Of a stretch of 64,000 nt of DNA, positions 10,328 through 20,870 are shown one piece after another. A program made the translations under genes and the position numbers. The DNA comes from Eurosta solidaginis. Lineage: Eukaryota > Arthropoda > Insecta > Diptera > Tephritidae. Within the stretch, counting starts at the first letter, position 1; each line of letters begins with the position of its first letter. The notes beneath the pieces were generated by a model, which worked only from the letters and a program-made list of their open reading frames with translations, had not been told where the DNA came from and ran no database searches. Where the stretch lies: assembly GCF_040869045.1 (NCBI RefSeq), contig NC_090323.1, positions 156,074,426 to 156,138,425 on the forward strand. Reading direction: 5' to 3'.

Positions 10328-12241
10328 AACTGAATGGTTGGACTATACTCTACATTGTCCACAAGTAATGAATATGGAAACATACTGCAGACGTCAATGG
10401 TATGTTTGACGATTTGGAACAATATCATAAAGTTGCGGATGAGTATCTGGGAGGCTTTTAATATAAAAATTAAAAAAATATATATTTGTAAAGGCTTTGT
10501 TTATATGTATTTAAGAAAATCGACGTTTCGACCATTTCGAAAAGATCCGGAGGGTTTGCCTCAAAATCTCGCAGATCGTTCAAAAATTTGAGCAGTAGCT
10601 CCTTGTGGAGAGGAAGAAATTCTTTAAATGGTCCCACTTTTGTAGCGTAGTTTCAGCGAAGGAGATATTCTGGGCTCACTCTAATACTCGTCGTCGGCAC
10701 AAAGGCGACTTACGGATGCTATCAATTACCTACTAATAATTATGACCCTCCTGGCACAATTTTAACGATTAGCATCAATGCTGGCTTATTGTTGATTGCG
10801 CCAAAGGGCGCCTTCAGTTTTTTCGGCTGTTTCTAAGAGCTACAATTCCCGACGTGCGAACAGTAACAATCCCGACTACCAGTCTCTACCACGCCTCCTG
10901 ATTCTTAAACCATATGTCAGCACAGAAGCTATAGGACTGCGACTTCGAACTCATATCTTCATCGACGTCACTTTCCTAGAATCTCTAAGTGTTGCTCCGG
11001 AGACTTTATGACAGATGTTTTTGTCGCGCTATGCTGCTGAGCTACACGAAATAAACACCTTGAGACATAAGGGAGTAACTATTCGGCCAAAAATGCTGTC
11101 CTCGAAATCATAAGCAGTCTAAGTGGATATCATTGCGTAACTCATTGGTGAAACTCGTATAATCCTTGGCGCATCTACATAATTTAAACTTTACAAGGAC
11201 CGTGGATAAAAGTTTTAAAATGTAGACCAACATTTGCATACGTTTGTGTTCGAAACACTGACTTCAATGGTCTTCGTTTCCGGCCTTATGATATAAGAGC
11301 TCGTTCAGTTTTCTGACAAGTTTGACTATCCGTTACATTAGGGTAGTAGAACAACCGGTCAATAGTTCGACTGTCTTGGGAAAGTGTTTGTTCACCACTT
11401 TGAGTGTTCTTGCGAAGGATGAAGCCTAACCGGTTTAAAATATGTGTCTACCTATTCACATTTGTAACAGGAGCCGTAATATGTTGGTGATATTTAAACA
11501 TGGTTGATAGGCTATATCCAATGTGATTCCCTCCAAGGGACTAGTTGGGGATAGGGCCGGCAAAATTAGGAAATGTCAAACCGGGAGACATGCGTGTTGA
11601 ATGATGAAGTATGAAAGTGAAAATTAACATTTCAGACGCTATTTTATAGTTAAGCAAATAAAGAGATTTTTCAAACCCTTCTCATACGTGCATATGCAAT
11701 CTTCAACTTAAGTATGAGCTGAGAATCATTTCAAAGGAGTATATAAACCTCAGGAGCTTACTAAAGCATTTTGCATCACTGATTTCGCATATTCTTTTAA
11801 CCAATCGGGATATAGAATTTTTGAAAAAATTGGCACCTTTTGGGGTAATTTGCTTATTTTAACAATTTGTGGACATGTCCGACTTGGGTTATTTTATTTA
11901 AATTCATTGCTCTTTATTCATTTTTTGAAACATTGTACAAAGTGAGCATTTAAATTTATTATATAACTTTTTTTTAGTATTTTGTTTTAATAACTTGGTG
12001 AATTCGGTGATGCAAAATCCGTGTTAGCTGGCATTGAATATGCCTATTTTCTCAAATAACTTTTGAACGGTTAGAAAGTATTAAATTTCGAAATTGGATT
12101 TTTATAACTGGCAGTGATGCGCATCCCTTGATACCCCTTTGGACCATACCGGACGAATTTTAGAAATGACCAATAAATGACCTGCACAGTCCTAAAAGAT
12201 TAGAAAATATAGTAACGCGCCGAATGCCGCCGCCGCCGCCG
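10328..12241. other. Interior of element A, no gene recognised
   Basis: There is no transposase-like frame and no recognisable RNA. Near 12216-12241 the sequence becomes CCG-rich (ATGCCGCCGCCGCCG), mirroring the CGG-rich subterminal part at 20775-20860. Only short chance open frames are present. Confidence 0.5.
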
Positions 12242-12893
12242 CACAGTGGACCGAAATTGAAAAGTTGGGACTTAGGACTTTAAATGTACATTTTCGTATT
12301 CTGTGACCTCTTTCCATAATTTACTGTTATATAACATTTTTCGTAAAACCTAATTTAAAGGAGTTACGACACTTTTAGTAACCGAGTTTCGTATCGACAT
12401 ACCCTAACGAGCATACGTGTACATCTAGATATTTTTTCCAATTTCCAGAAATTTGGCATCACTAAAATAATTTTTACTATTTCTCAATAAAAATATGTAT
12501 CAAGGTTTAACCCAGAAGCTTTCAATTTCAATTAAAAAATTTGTGCAAAATTCGAGAAAACTTGACGAATCTTAGAGGTTATACAGAGTTAATAGTTGGC
12601 CATGAAATCAAAGTGACGCTTAGACTTACTTGCTATAAAAAATGTTATAAAGAGTTTATAGTAGACCATGAAACAAAAGTTGAGAAAATTATTGAATTTT
12701 TTGGTAGAGCTGGATTCGATTCGATTTTTTGGAAAATCGATTTCTTCGATTCGATTCTCAGAAAAAAGAGGACGTGTGGCACTCGGGGACTGCCGCGGTA
12801 AAGCTATTGCATATTATCAACTTATGCAATTATAATATTTATGCAACATTTTGTTTTCTTTGATATTAATTCAAGTTCGTCTTTGATATTAAT

Positions 12894-13467
12894 TAGAGTT
12901 GTGCTTTTTCGTTCATTTCAGAGATTCGAATCTTTCGTTCTTTTTCTGATGAACGAACAAGTTGTTCTTTTTGTTCATCTGTTCTTTTTTTTCAAGCAAA
13001 TTTGATCAATGCTGCTCGCACCCGCGAAAAAAGCCAACAAGTATAGATGGGGGTGTGTATGCAGCAATGCTTTGTGTAGGTATATTTAAATGAGTAATGA
13101 ATAAATAAGGTAATATATGTATATATTCAAGTTTAATAAATGTAATGATTAGTTTCTTATAAAACATGTTTTTCATAAATAGTCCATACATATATTTTTG
13201 TAGCAGTGTCACACAAAGATGACCACACATATCTTTAGTGTAAGTGTCATCATCGACATTCGTGCTCACTGTGAATTTCTGCGTATGTATGTATGAATTT
13301 ACAATGTTCGCGAACGAGAAGAGAGAAAGAATAACATTAGATAAAACGAACTAAAAGAACAAATGAACTAAAAGAACAAAAAGAACAGAAATCGAAGATC
13401 TAGTTCACTTGTTCAGTTGAGAGACCCGGTCAATTGAACAAGTTCAGAACGAAATGACCCAACTCTA
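12894..13467. mobile_element. Element C: 574-bp hAT-like MITE
   Basis: It is bounded by TAGAGTTG at the left and CAACTCTA at the right, with TTTCGTTC also aligned at the same offset in both ends. A perfect 8-bp duplication ATATTAAT lies at 12886-12893 and 13468-13475. Internal short GAACAA/TTGTTC motifs recur in both orientations. It has no coding capacity. Confidence 0.8.
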
Positions 13468-13551
13468 ATATTAATTCAAGTTAACCTTTTTAAGCGTGGT
13501 GACCGATAAGAAAACAAACTTTACTTTTATTGAATAAATGAGAAGTTAATA

Positions 13552-14686
13552 TTTAACTTTCACTTTAACTTTAACTTTAACTTTAAATTTAACTTTAACT
13601 TTAACTTTAACTTTAACCTTTACCTTAACTTTAACTTTTACTTTTACTTTAACTTTAACTTTAACTTTAACTTTTACTTTAACTTTAACTTTAACTTTAA
13701 CTGTAACTTTAACTTTCACTTTAACTTTAACATTCACTTTAACTTTAACTTTAACTTTATTTTTAACTTTAACTTTAACATTTATTTTAACTTTAACTTT
13801 AACTTTAACTTTTACTTTAACTTTAACTTTAACATTCACTTTAACTTTAACTTTAGCTTTAACTTTATTTTTAACTTTAACTTTAACATTCATTTTAACT
13901 TTAACTTTCACTTTAACTTTAATATTCACTTTAACTTTAACTTTAGCTTTAACTTTATTTTTAACTTTAACTTTAACATTCATTTTAACTTTAACTTTAA
14001 CTTTAAATTTAACTTTAACTTTAACTTTAAATTTAACTTTAACTTTAACTTTAACTTTAACTTTAACTTTAACTTTAACTTCAACTTTAACTTTAACTTT
14101 AACTTCAACTTTAACTTTGACTTTAACTTTAAGTTTAACTTTAACTTTCACTTTAACTTTAACTTTAACTTTAACTTTAACTTTAACCTTAACTTAACTT
14201 TAACTTTAACTTTAACTTTCACTTTAACTTAAACATTCACTTTAACTTTAACTTTAGCTTTAACTTTATTTTTAACTTTAACTTTAACATTCATTTTAAC
14301 TTTAACTTTAACTTTAACTTTAACTTTCACTTTAACTTTAACATTCACTTTAACTTTAACTTTAGCTTTAACTTCATTTTTAACTTTAACTTTAACATTC
14401 ATTTTAACTTTAACTTTAACTTAAATTTAACTTTAAATTTAACTTTAGCTGTAACTTTAACGTCAACTTTAACTTTAACTTCAACTTTAACTTTGACTTT
14501 AACTTTAACTTTAACTTTAACTTTAACTTTAACTTTAACTTTAACTTTAACTTTAACTTTACCTTTAACTTTAACTTTAACTTTAACCTTAACTTTAACT
14601 TTAACTTTAACTTTAACTTTTACTTTAGCTTTAACTTTAACTTTAACTTTAACTTTAACTTTAACTTTAACTTTAACTTTAACTTG
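13552..14686. repeat. (TTTAAC)n hexanucleotide array with higher-order variants
   Basis: About 190 units of the hexamer run without long interruption. Variant units (AACATTCAC, GCTTTAAC, TTTATTTTTAAC, AACATTCATTTTAAC) occur together as a block of roughly 66 bases starting near 13729, 13831, 13921, 14232 and 14340. That shared order implies segmental duplication inside the array rather than simple slippage. Because the unit is six bases, long artificial frames (Lys-Val or Thr-Leu repeats) are open on both strands and are not genes. Confidence 0.95.
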
Positions 14687-17100
14687 GATGGAGAGTCATA
14701 GAGGATCTGACTGGCAGCGATCACAACTACATCACTTTCCACCTAAACGATCCCGGTCAGAGGCAGATTCCGAACGGGCCACGCAGAACAAAAGCATGGG
14801 ACGCATCCAAGGTCGACTCTGCCACGTTCTCCGCATCAGTACTGGGGGATGCCCGACGGATAATCAACAACTCCAGTCCGACGGAAGAGACGGTTGAAAA
14901 GACAATGAGCTGTCTTCGCCACGCTTGCAACCTCTCTATGCCACGGAGGGGAGTGTGGAGGGGTAAAAAGCAGGTATACTGTTGGAATAGCGAAATCGCG
15001 GAGCTGCGGAAAACATGCCACAGGATGCGAAGGCTAGCAACTCGCGCGCGCGGCAGGCCTGAGGCTCTAGAAAAGTCGGAAGCGTACAAAGGAGCGAAGA
15101 AAGCTCTTAGTGCTGCCATTAAGCAAAGCAAGCTTAAGTGCTGGAAAGCGCTTTGCGAGGAAGTGGATCGAGACCCATGGGGGCAGGGATATAAGATAGT
15201 AATGAAGAAGTTCCGTCCGCCAAACCAGCTGATGGACGAGAACCAAATAAGGAACATTGTGGATGGCCTGTTTCCCACCCAACTGCCTAGGGAGGGCGGG
15301 TACGTTACCCATGAAGATCGCAACGTGGAACCATTCCAAGAAGAAGAGCTTAAAACTGCCGTGCGAACTATGAAACCTAGGAAAGCATCTGGGCCCGACG
15401 GAATACCCGCGGAGGCAATTAGACTAGCTGCAAACGACTGCCCAGAACTTATGTTGCACATGTACAACAAATGTCTCGAAGAAAGAATTTTCCCCACCAT
15501 ATGGAAGACAGCACGACTGGTTCTCATTCCAAAAGGGAAAGGAGATCCCAACTCTCCATCATCCTACCGTCCCCTATGTATGTTGGACACAGCAGGGAAA
15601 TTGATGGAGAGTCTCCTGAAGCAACGCCTCACCAGAGCGTTACAGGACGCCGGAGGACTGTCGCCCAGACAGCATGGTTTTCGGAGGGGGCACTCCACAA
15701 TCGATGCCATAGCAGAAGTTATAGACGCAGTCAAGAAAGCCGAGACAGCGTGCCACAGAGCAAGACCTATAGTGTTGCTGGTCACGCTGGACGTCAAAAA
15801 CGCTTTCAACTCAGCTAGGTGGGAGGACATGCTTGAGGCACTAGAAAGCACTTTCAAAGTACCGCAATATTTGTTAGAAATTTTAAGGGACTACCTAAGA
15901 GAGATGTATTTAATATATGAAAGTACTCACGGTCAAAAAATGGTAAAAATAACAGGTGGAGCAGCTCAGGGTTCGGTACTAGGTCCCGATCTCTGGAATA
16001 TAACTTACGACAGTCTTCTTCGATTAGACATGCCAGAAAGCACCTTCCTCGTTGCATTTGCAGACGACGTGGCAGCTGTGATAACAGCACCAAGCTGCGA
16101 GCTGGCACAGCTAAAATTAAACCAGGTCATGCGTAACGTAAATAGGTGGATGGCTGAGCACGGTCTCCAGTTAGCAACAGCCAAAACGGAGATCGTCATA
16201 CTCACAAAGAGACGTATTCCCACTACCAGGAACATGATGGTTGGGGACCAGCCAACAGAAACACTCGCTTCAACGAAATATCTGGGAGTGAGGTTAGACA
16301 GCAAACTCAACTTCTCGGATTACATACGAGGGGCCTGCGAAAGAGCTGCGCGCATAATAGCGCAGTTGAGTAGATTAATGGCAAACACAGGTGGCCCAAA
16401 GCCATGCACAAGGAAGTTGCTTGCATCAGCCTCGGATTCTATACTCTTATATGGTGCAGAAATCTGGGCGGACGCAATGAAATACCGGAAGAACCGAGTC
16501 GCCCTCACCTCGGTCCAACGCAGAGGGGCGCTGCGAATATCTTCGGCTTACCGCACGGTATCAGCTGAAGCTGTCCTGGTCGTTGCGGGAACCATACCGA
16601 TATATCTTCTCGTTGAGGAAAGAAAAACAATATATGACAACGGATCGCAAGCAAGTAGAGCTGCTGTTGCCATGCAGGCGCGTGAAGAATCGATCCGATG
16701 TTGGCAAGATCAGTGGAGCAACAGCATCGTAGGAAAGTGGACTAGGGAACTAATCCCTGAACTGAATCCATGGTTGAAGCGACCGCACGGAGAGGTAGAC
16801 TTTTACCTGACCCAGTTTCTAACGGGACATGGTTACTTCCGCAAATACCTACACAGAATGGGTAAGGTTGATAGCCCGAGCTGCCTGTACTGTGGGGAAA
16901 TAGACGATGTACGCCACACCTTCTTCGAATGCAGGCACTTCTCCCATCAGCGAAGGAGGGTAGAAGAGGTACTTGGCGACCTATCCCCGGGCAGTATCAT
17001 TAATAACATGACCTGTCGAAGAGACAGATGGGATACGGTCAGAACATATGTGAGGCATATACTTACCAGTAAACGAGAAGACGGATGCCTAGCCCATTAG
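14687..17100 (+). CDS. R1-type ORF2: endonuclease end, reverse transcriptase, CCHC finger (5' partial)
   Basis: The frame is open from the array junction through 17100 (about 804 codons); the first ATG is at 14905, giving 731 residues, but this is not the native start. The part before 14905 contains GSDHNYI, the last endonuclease motif. Counted from 14905, the RT has SYRPLCMLDTAGKL near residue 220, LDVKNAFNSARW near 294, GGAAQGSVLGPDLW near 354 and the intact active-site box VAFADDVAAVI near 383. The C-terminus has the finger CLYCGEIDDVRHTFFECRHF near 657. No frameshift or internal stop is visible over 2.4 kb, which argues for recent insertion. R1-clade members often insert at fixed targets. 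Confidence 0.9.
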
Positions 17101-17338
17101 CGTGAGAGTAGCCATAGAGCTCACGTAGCGCGCACCCGTACCCGAAGTAATGCTAAACGCGGTCCCAGGTACGGGGATTTGCGCGGGCCGTGGGAGGTTA
17201 GGTTTTAGTGGGTAGGCCTTCATGGAAGAAGGGAGTCCTACACTCGGAGAGTCTCGCAGTGAGGCTTAAATATCCCGGTCAGTGCATAAAGCATTTCCTC
17301 CTTCCACGAAACACAAAAAAAAAAAAAAAAAAAAAAAA
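17101..17338 (+). other. 3' UTR and poly(A) tail of the R1-type element
   Basis: It includes GGAAGAAGGGAGTCCTACAC and TTCCTCCTTCCACGAAAC just before the A run. The same 3' UTR phrases occur, diverged, at 47580-47675, tying that remnant to the same lineage. Confidence 0.75.
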
Positions 17339-17380
17339 CTTTAACTTTAACTTTAACTTAACTTTAACTTTAACTTTAAC
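17339..17380. repeat. Short right flank of the (TTTAAC)n array
   Basis: About seven hexamer units follow the R1 poly(A), in the same orientation as the left array. This shows that the LINE sits inside the array, very near its right edge. Confidence 0.9.
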
Positions 17381-18704
17381 TAAGCTAATAAAACCGCACT
17401 GCGTTTTTTTAGCGCACGGAAACAACCGGCGTTTTTTGCCCTAACCCAAATAAACATGCGTTGCGACAATGTAAAGCATGTGTGCAAACGTCAAATCTAA
17501 ATGTCACGCAGAACAAAAATTGGAAGTCGAGTTAGGTTTTCACGCAGCAAATTCAATTTGGGTTGCTCTCATACAAATTGTATGTGCATGAGACATTTTT
17601 GACAGAAAATGACTTGCGTGCGTTTATATTAGGTTAACATGTAAGCCATTCTCAATTTGGTAACCGTGTAAATGTAGTGGTGCCCACCGCTGTTTATGAT
17701 AGAGATCCAATTTTATGTATTTGGCCTGTTGCTAACACCGAACTTTTACGAACCTTTTCGAACCTTTTCGAGCCTTTTCGGATATTTTTTGACAAATATC
17801 CGTTACGGTTTTTTTTTGATTTAGTCGCCAAGCCCGCGATAAAATCTATGCAATAGCTTAAAAAAAATCGATTTAATCGATAAAATCGAGCTGAAAATAA
17901 TTGATTGCTGCTCAATTGTTTACCAAGGTTGTACCGCTGAAAAAGCTCGCCAATTTCTTTCTCGTTTCGTCGACTGAGGCTCTTTGGCAACATCAAGGAG
18001 TCCCACAGGGTTATTCACTTGTTCCTCCCATCGCAGTGAGATTTATAGTGTACTCGATACCTAAATATCATGCTTTCTGTGTTTTTTCCAGATACATATT
18101 CCAATTTTGTGCGCAGACATTTCTTCAGCTAGTTCTGCCTTCTCTGCAATGTTAGCTTAGAAATCACAAGGAGAATAACCTTCGGCTATAACACTCTATT
18201 AATCTCTCATCATAGCTGCGGTATCGAGAGTCGATGGCATGGCCCTTTGAAGAGAAAAGTCACGCCGATGAATTAAGGTCATCTCCGTCGAACCAGCCGA
18301 TAGGTCTTGTAATGGCAATTCCTGAAAAAGTTTCGGTACAGCAAGTGTTCTTATCGGCATCCGTTTTTCGAAACGGACGAAGCGGAAGACCTCCGCCAAG
18401 AAGACTTGATCTCCCTTGTTGCTCGAAATTCGTGTCAGTTATGTTGAAGCCGGGTTAGCTAGGATGACTTGCGCAACTGCAATGCCGAAATCTCCTAAGC
18501 GGCAAGAGCCAATTGTTGGTGATGAAAAAATTGCTTCATATTTATCTATATTTATGTAGTTCATGGTTTTTAAAAAAGTCGAGTTTTTTGAAAATTTCAA
18601 CACTATTTTACTTGGTCTGTGAATACGGGTCAAGAAAGCCAAATTTATAAAAAATTACAACAAATATATTTTCTACACGTTTTTATTAATAAATATGAAA
18701 GAGG
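17381..18704 (+). other. Interior of element B with weak RT-like remnants
   Basis: Two faint LINE traces were seen. Near 17990-18060 the plus frame reads HQGVPQGYSLVPP, resembling the GVPQGSVL box of LINE RTs. Near 18299-18420 the phrases VFLSASVF and RSGRPPPRR resemble the RTE C-terminus (compare VFLSEPAYGS at 55305), and the DNA aligns loosely. Both are too short to classify with confidence. The rest is A+T-rich with ATCGATT motifs near 17868. Confidence 0.3.
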
Positions 18705-18844
18705 TACAGTTGCTGAAAGATGATCAAAACTTCGAAGGCTAAAAAAATCGAACGATTCTAAAAAGAAAATCGATTCTTCATTTGTTAAAAAAACATTGAT
18801 TGATTCGATTAAAAATCGAATCGAAATGCAGCTCTAGTTTTTGG

Positions 18845-19305
18845 GCATTAAGTTTTTGGAAGTGGAAGCAAAAGTAAGCAGTGCGCGTCAAACTAAGTTA
18901 AATTGCAATAAAGGATCATAATCCTGCGACATATATTTTTTTGCTATAAACGATATTTTTAACAAATCAAGTAATAGATTGTTGTTCAAATTCAGAGAAT
19001 CAAATCAATCATTAGTCATAAGCCTAAGGCTACCTTATTAACTTACTATCTGCGACTCGCTGTTTTCGAAATGGAATGATTTAGTGACAAATTCTGATTT
19101 ATTTGAAAGACTTAAAGAATGTGGCAATATTAAAGACTATATATTTTTATACAATTTTATTAAATCCAAAATTTTGATACATCTTAACGGTACAGTTTAA
19201 AAGCCTTTTGCGCAAAAAAAAAAAAAAAACAAACAAAAAAAAGAAAAACCAAAGAAACATACAACAAAAAAAAATATCTTTGTTTTTATACTCTACCCAA
19301 AATTA
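18845..19305. other. Right interior of element D
   Basis: A+T-rich DNA with an A-rich run at 19215-19270. No gene was recognised. It ends at CCAAAATTA, the target of the LOA insertion. Confidence 0.5.
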
Positions 19306-20420
19306 CTCGAGACAGCTTGAGCGCCGACCATACGGCCATAGTAGTATAGCGTCATCAATTACAAGACGGACAGACTACCTGTCCCCTATCTGCGCTTCGA
19401 GGGCGATCTTAAGGCCAAAATGGAGGTGGACTGTTGGCGCAAGGGTGCTCAAGTGGCGGACGAGGCGATACATGTGTACACAGATCGTTCCAAAGTAGTG
19501 GAAGGAGTAGGGTCTGCGATATACTGTGCTGATCTGGAAATAAACAGACCCTACAGGCTACCGGATTACTGTAGCGTTTTCCAAGTGGAAATAATAACCG
19601 TAACCAAAGCAGTAGAAACCCTGGAAGGAAATACACCAAGCTGCAATCGTGTTAACTTTTATATTGACAGTCAAGCAGCAATTAAGGCAATAATCTCACA
19701 TAGCACAGCATTCAAATGGGTGTTAGAGTGTAAGCAGTCACTGGAGAGAATCGGGTCAGGGAGAAGCATACATCTATATTCGATCCAGGTCATATGGGAA
19801 TAGATGGGAATAAAAAAACGGATGAACTTGCTAAAAAAGGCGCATCCTTTGAAGCATGCTCCATAGACGTCCCAATTATACTGGGCGAAATTAAGCGAAG
19901 GCGAGAGGTACACATGACCAACCAAGCAGGAAAGGCATGGGTTCAAGCGCGGGACTGTAAAGTGTCGAACAATATGTGTAGGTCTTACAACCTTAGACTA
20001 ACAAAGTTGCTTCTATCATTAAAAAGAGAGGACTGTAGACTCGTGACGCGTATTCTCACTGGACACTGCCTTTTGGCGTCACATGCCTTTAAATTAGGCT
20101 TGGTCAGTAGTAGCAGATATGGGAAGTGCGGGCTGGAGGAGGAAACGACCGAGCACGTTCTGTGCTCGTGCCCTGCGCTTGCCAGGCTAAGACTCCAGCT
20201 ATTACGAGTTATACAGCTGTCAGATCTAGAAGCAACAAGTGGCTTATGTCCTAGGAAGCTTCTAGCAATTGCCAGGAGGACGGAGTTATTTCATAACACA
20301 GGGCCTGGTTTTTAATGGGGTTTTCAGTTTGGTCGTTAAACAAACTTCTGGTAACATTACGGACTTATTCAGTCTATGCGAGGTCCTCATGGACCGGCCA
20401 GTTCAATCTAACCTAACCTA
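19306..20420 (+). mobile_element. LOA-clade LINE, 5'-truncated copy
   Basis: The copy is flanked by a 9-bp duplication CCAAAATTA (19297-19305 and 20421-20429) and ends with CTAACCTAACCTA. It covers only the RNase H region, the C-terminal finger and the 3' UTR. It is closely similar to the minus-strand element at 4551-5640, and its plus orientation and clean duplication show an independent insertion into element D. Confidence 0.85.
19420..20315 (+). pseudogene. LOA RNase H and CCHC region, frameshifted
   Basis: From 19420 the frame gives VYTDRSKVVEGVGSAIY (the Asp is kept but the adjacent Gly is Arg) and FYIDSQAAIKAI, ending at 19803. A second frame from 19794 gives DELAKKGASFEA, KREDCRLVTRILTGHCLLAS and the finger CGKCGLEEETTEHVLCSC. 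The shift near 19800 breaks the protein. An earlier conserved phrase, QLERRPYGHSSIASSITRR (19313 on), sits in another frame. Confidence 0.8.
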
Positions 20421-20429
20421 CCAAAATTA

Positions 20430-20774
20430 AAAAGTGATTCGCAATACTACAAAAAAAAAAAAAAAAAAAAAAAAAAAACACGCGAATCTTTTCGAACCAT
20501 GAAACTGAGTACATTGCTTAATATATAACCCTAACTATATAAATAAATTACTCAAGTTTTGAGGAGATGTGAGGAAAATGAGCTAACTGTAAAAATATGA
20601 TTTTTCCCATACATACAATTTTTTTATTTGCTATAACTTTTTTGTTTAAGACTGTATGAAAAAAAACGTCATGTAATGAGACTTAAAATCGATCCCCATG
20701 AAATTTTTTGTGTTATTAACTAATATTTTTTTCATTTCCCTAAGTCCACTGAAAGCGAAATCCAGACCACTGTG
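20430..20774. other. Right end block of element D
   Basis: A 29-base A run at 20451-20479 is followed by A+T-rich DNA and the terminus CCACTGTG at 20767-20774. Several phrases are loosely the reverse complement of 12242-12540, as expected for long diverged terminal repeats. Confidence 0.45.
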
Positions 20775-20870
20775 CGCCGCCGCGCCGATAATTTTGACAT
20801 TCGGCGGCGGCGTGCAAAAAACGACGAAAATCGGCGCGGCGGCGGCATTTATCGGCGGCGTATATCTCTA

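Larger units (their letters stand above)
14687..17338 (+). mobile_element. R1-clade non-LTR retrotransposon inserted in the hexamer array
   Basis: The element is 5'-truncated: the array stops at 14686 and the sequence enters directly at the end of an endonuclease domain (GSDHNYI). It has a continuous RT frame, a 213-base 3' UTR and a poly(A) of about 25 bases (17315-17338), followed at once by more (TTTAAC)n in the same orientation. No target duplication can be recognised inside a repeat. The related remnants at 35210-36500 and 46270-47680 are heavily mutated, so this copy is much younger. Confidence 0.85.
12705..18836. mobile_element. Element B: hAT-like element with TAGAGCTG ends
   Basis: The left end is TAGAGCTGGATTCGATTCG and the right end, reverse-complemented, is TAGAGCTGCATTTCGATTCG. 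The 8-bp flanks are TTTTTTGG (12697-12704) and GTTTTTGG (18837-18844), seven of eight identical. Subterminal ATCGATT motifs recur on both sides. The 6.1-kb interior holds MITE C, the hexamer array and the R1 LINE. No transposase is visible. The ends and 8-bp flanks fit a non-autonomous hAT. Confidence 0.7.
12242..20774. mobile_element. Element D: Transib-like non-autonomous element
   Basis: The left end reads CACAGTGGACCGAAATTG; the right end, reverse-complemented, reads CACAGTGGTCTGGATTTCG. Both begin with the CACAGTG heptamer that fits the Transib CACWRTG terminus. The flanks share CGCCG (12237-12241 and 20775-20779); Transib makes 5-bp G+C-rich duplications. Because the host DNA is itself a CCG run, the duplication alone is weak evidence. 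The subterminal blocks (about 12242-12540 and 20480-20774) are loosely mirror-related. D holds element B and a LOA copy; no transposase was seen. Confidence 0.55.
10219..20870. mobile_element. Element A: hAT-like element, host of nested insertions
   Basis: The left end reads TAGAGGTTTACGCCG; the right end, reverse-complemented, reads TAGAGATATACGCCGCCG. The flanks carry a perfect 8-bp duplication ATACATAC (10211-10218 and 20871-20878). Removing the insert restores a continuous INE-like repeat. Terminal TAGAG and an 8-bp duplication are hAT features. A itself is 10219-12241 plus 20775-20870 (about 2.1 kb); the rest is later insertion. Its ends are rich in CGG/CCG runs. No transposase was recognised, so it is non-autonomous or decayed. 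Confidence 0.7.

Noticed and set aside
13546..14151. A 201-codon minus-strand frame of alternating Lys and Val
   Set aside because: It is the (TTTAAC)n array read in one frame; a six-base unit keeps frames open without selection.
14493..14897. A plus-strand frame of Thr-Leu repeats running into the LINE
   Set aside because: The repeat part is array sequence and the LINE part is out of frame with the R1 ORF2.
15067..15551. Minus-strand frames opposite the R1 ORF
   Set aside because: They are shadows of the plus-strand RT gene with no motif of their own.
12242..20774. A transposase gene inside elements A, B or D
   Set aside because: All longer frames there are LINE, array or chance; no hAT or Transib catalytic motifs were recognised.
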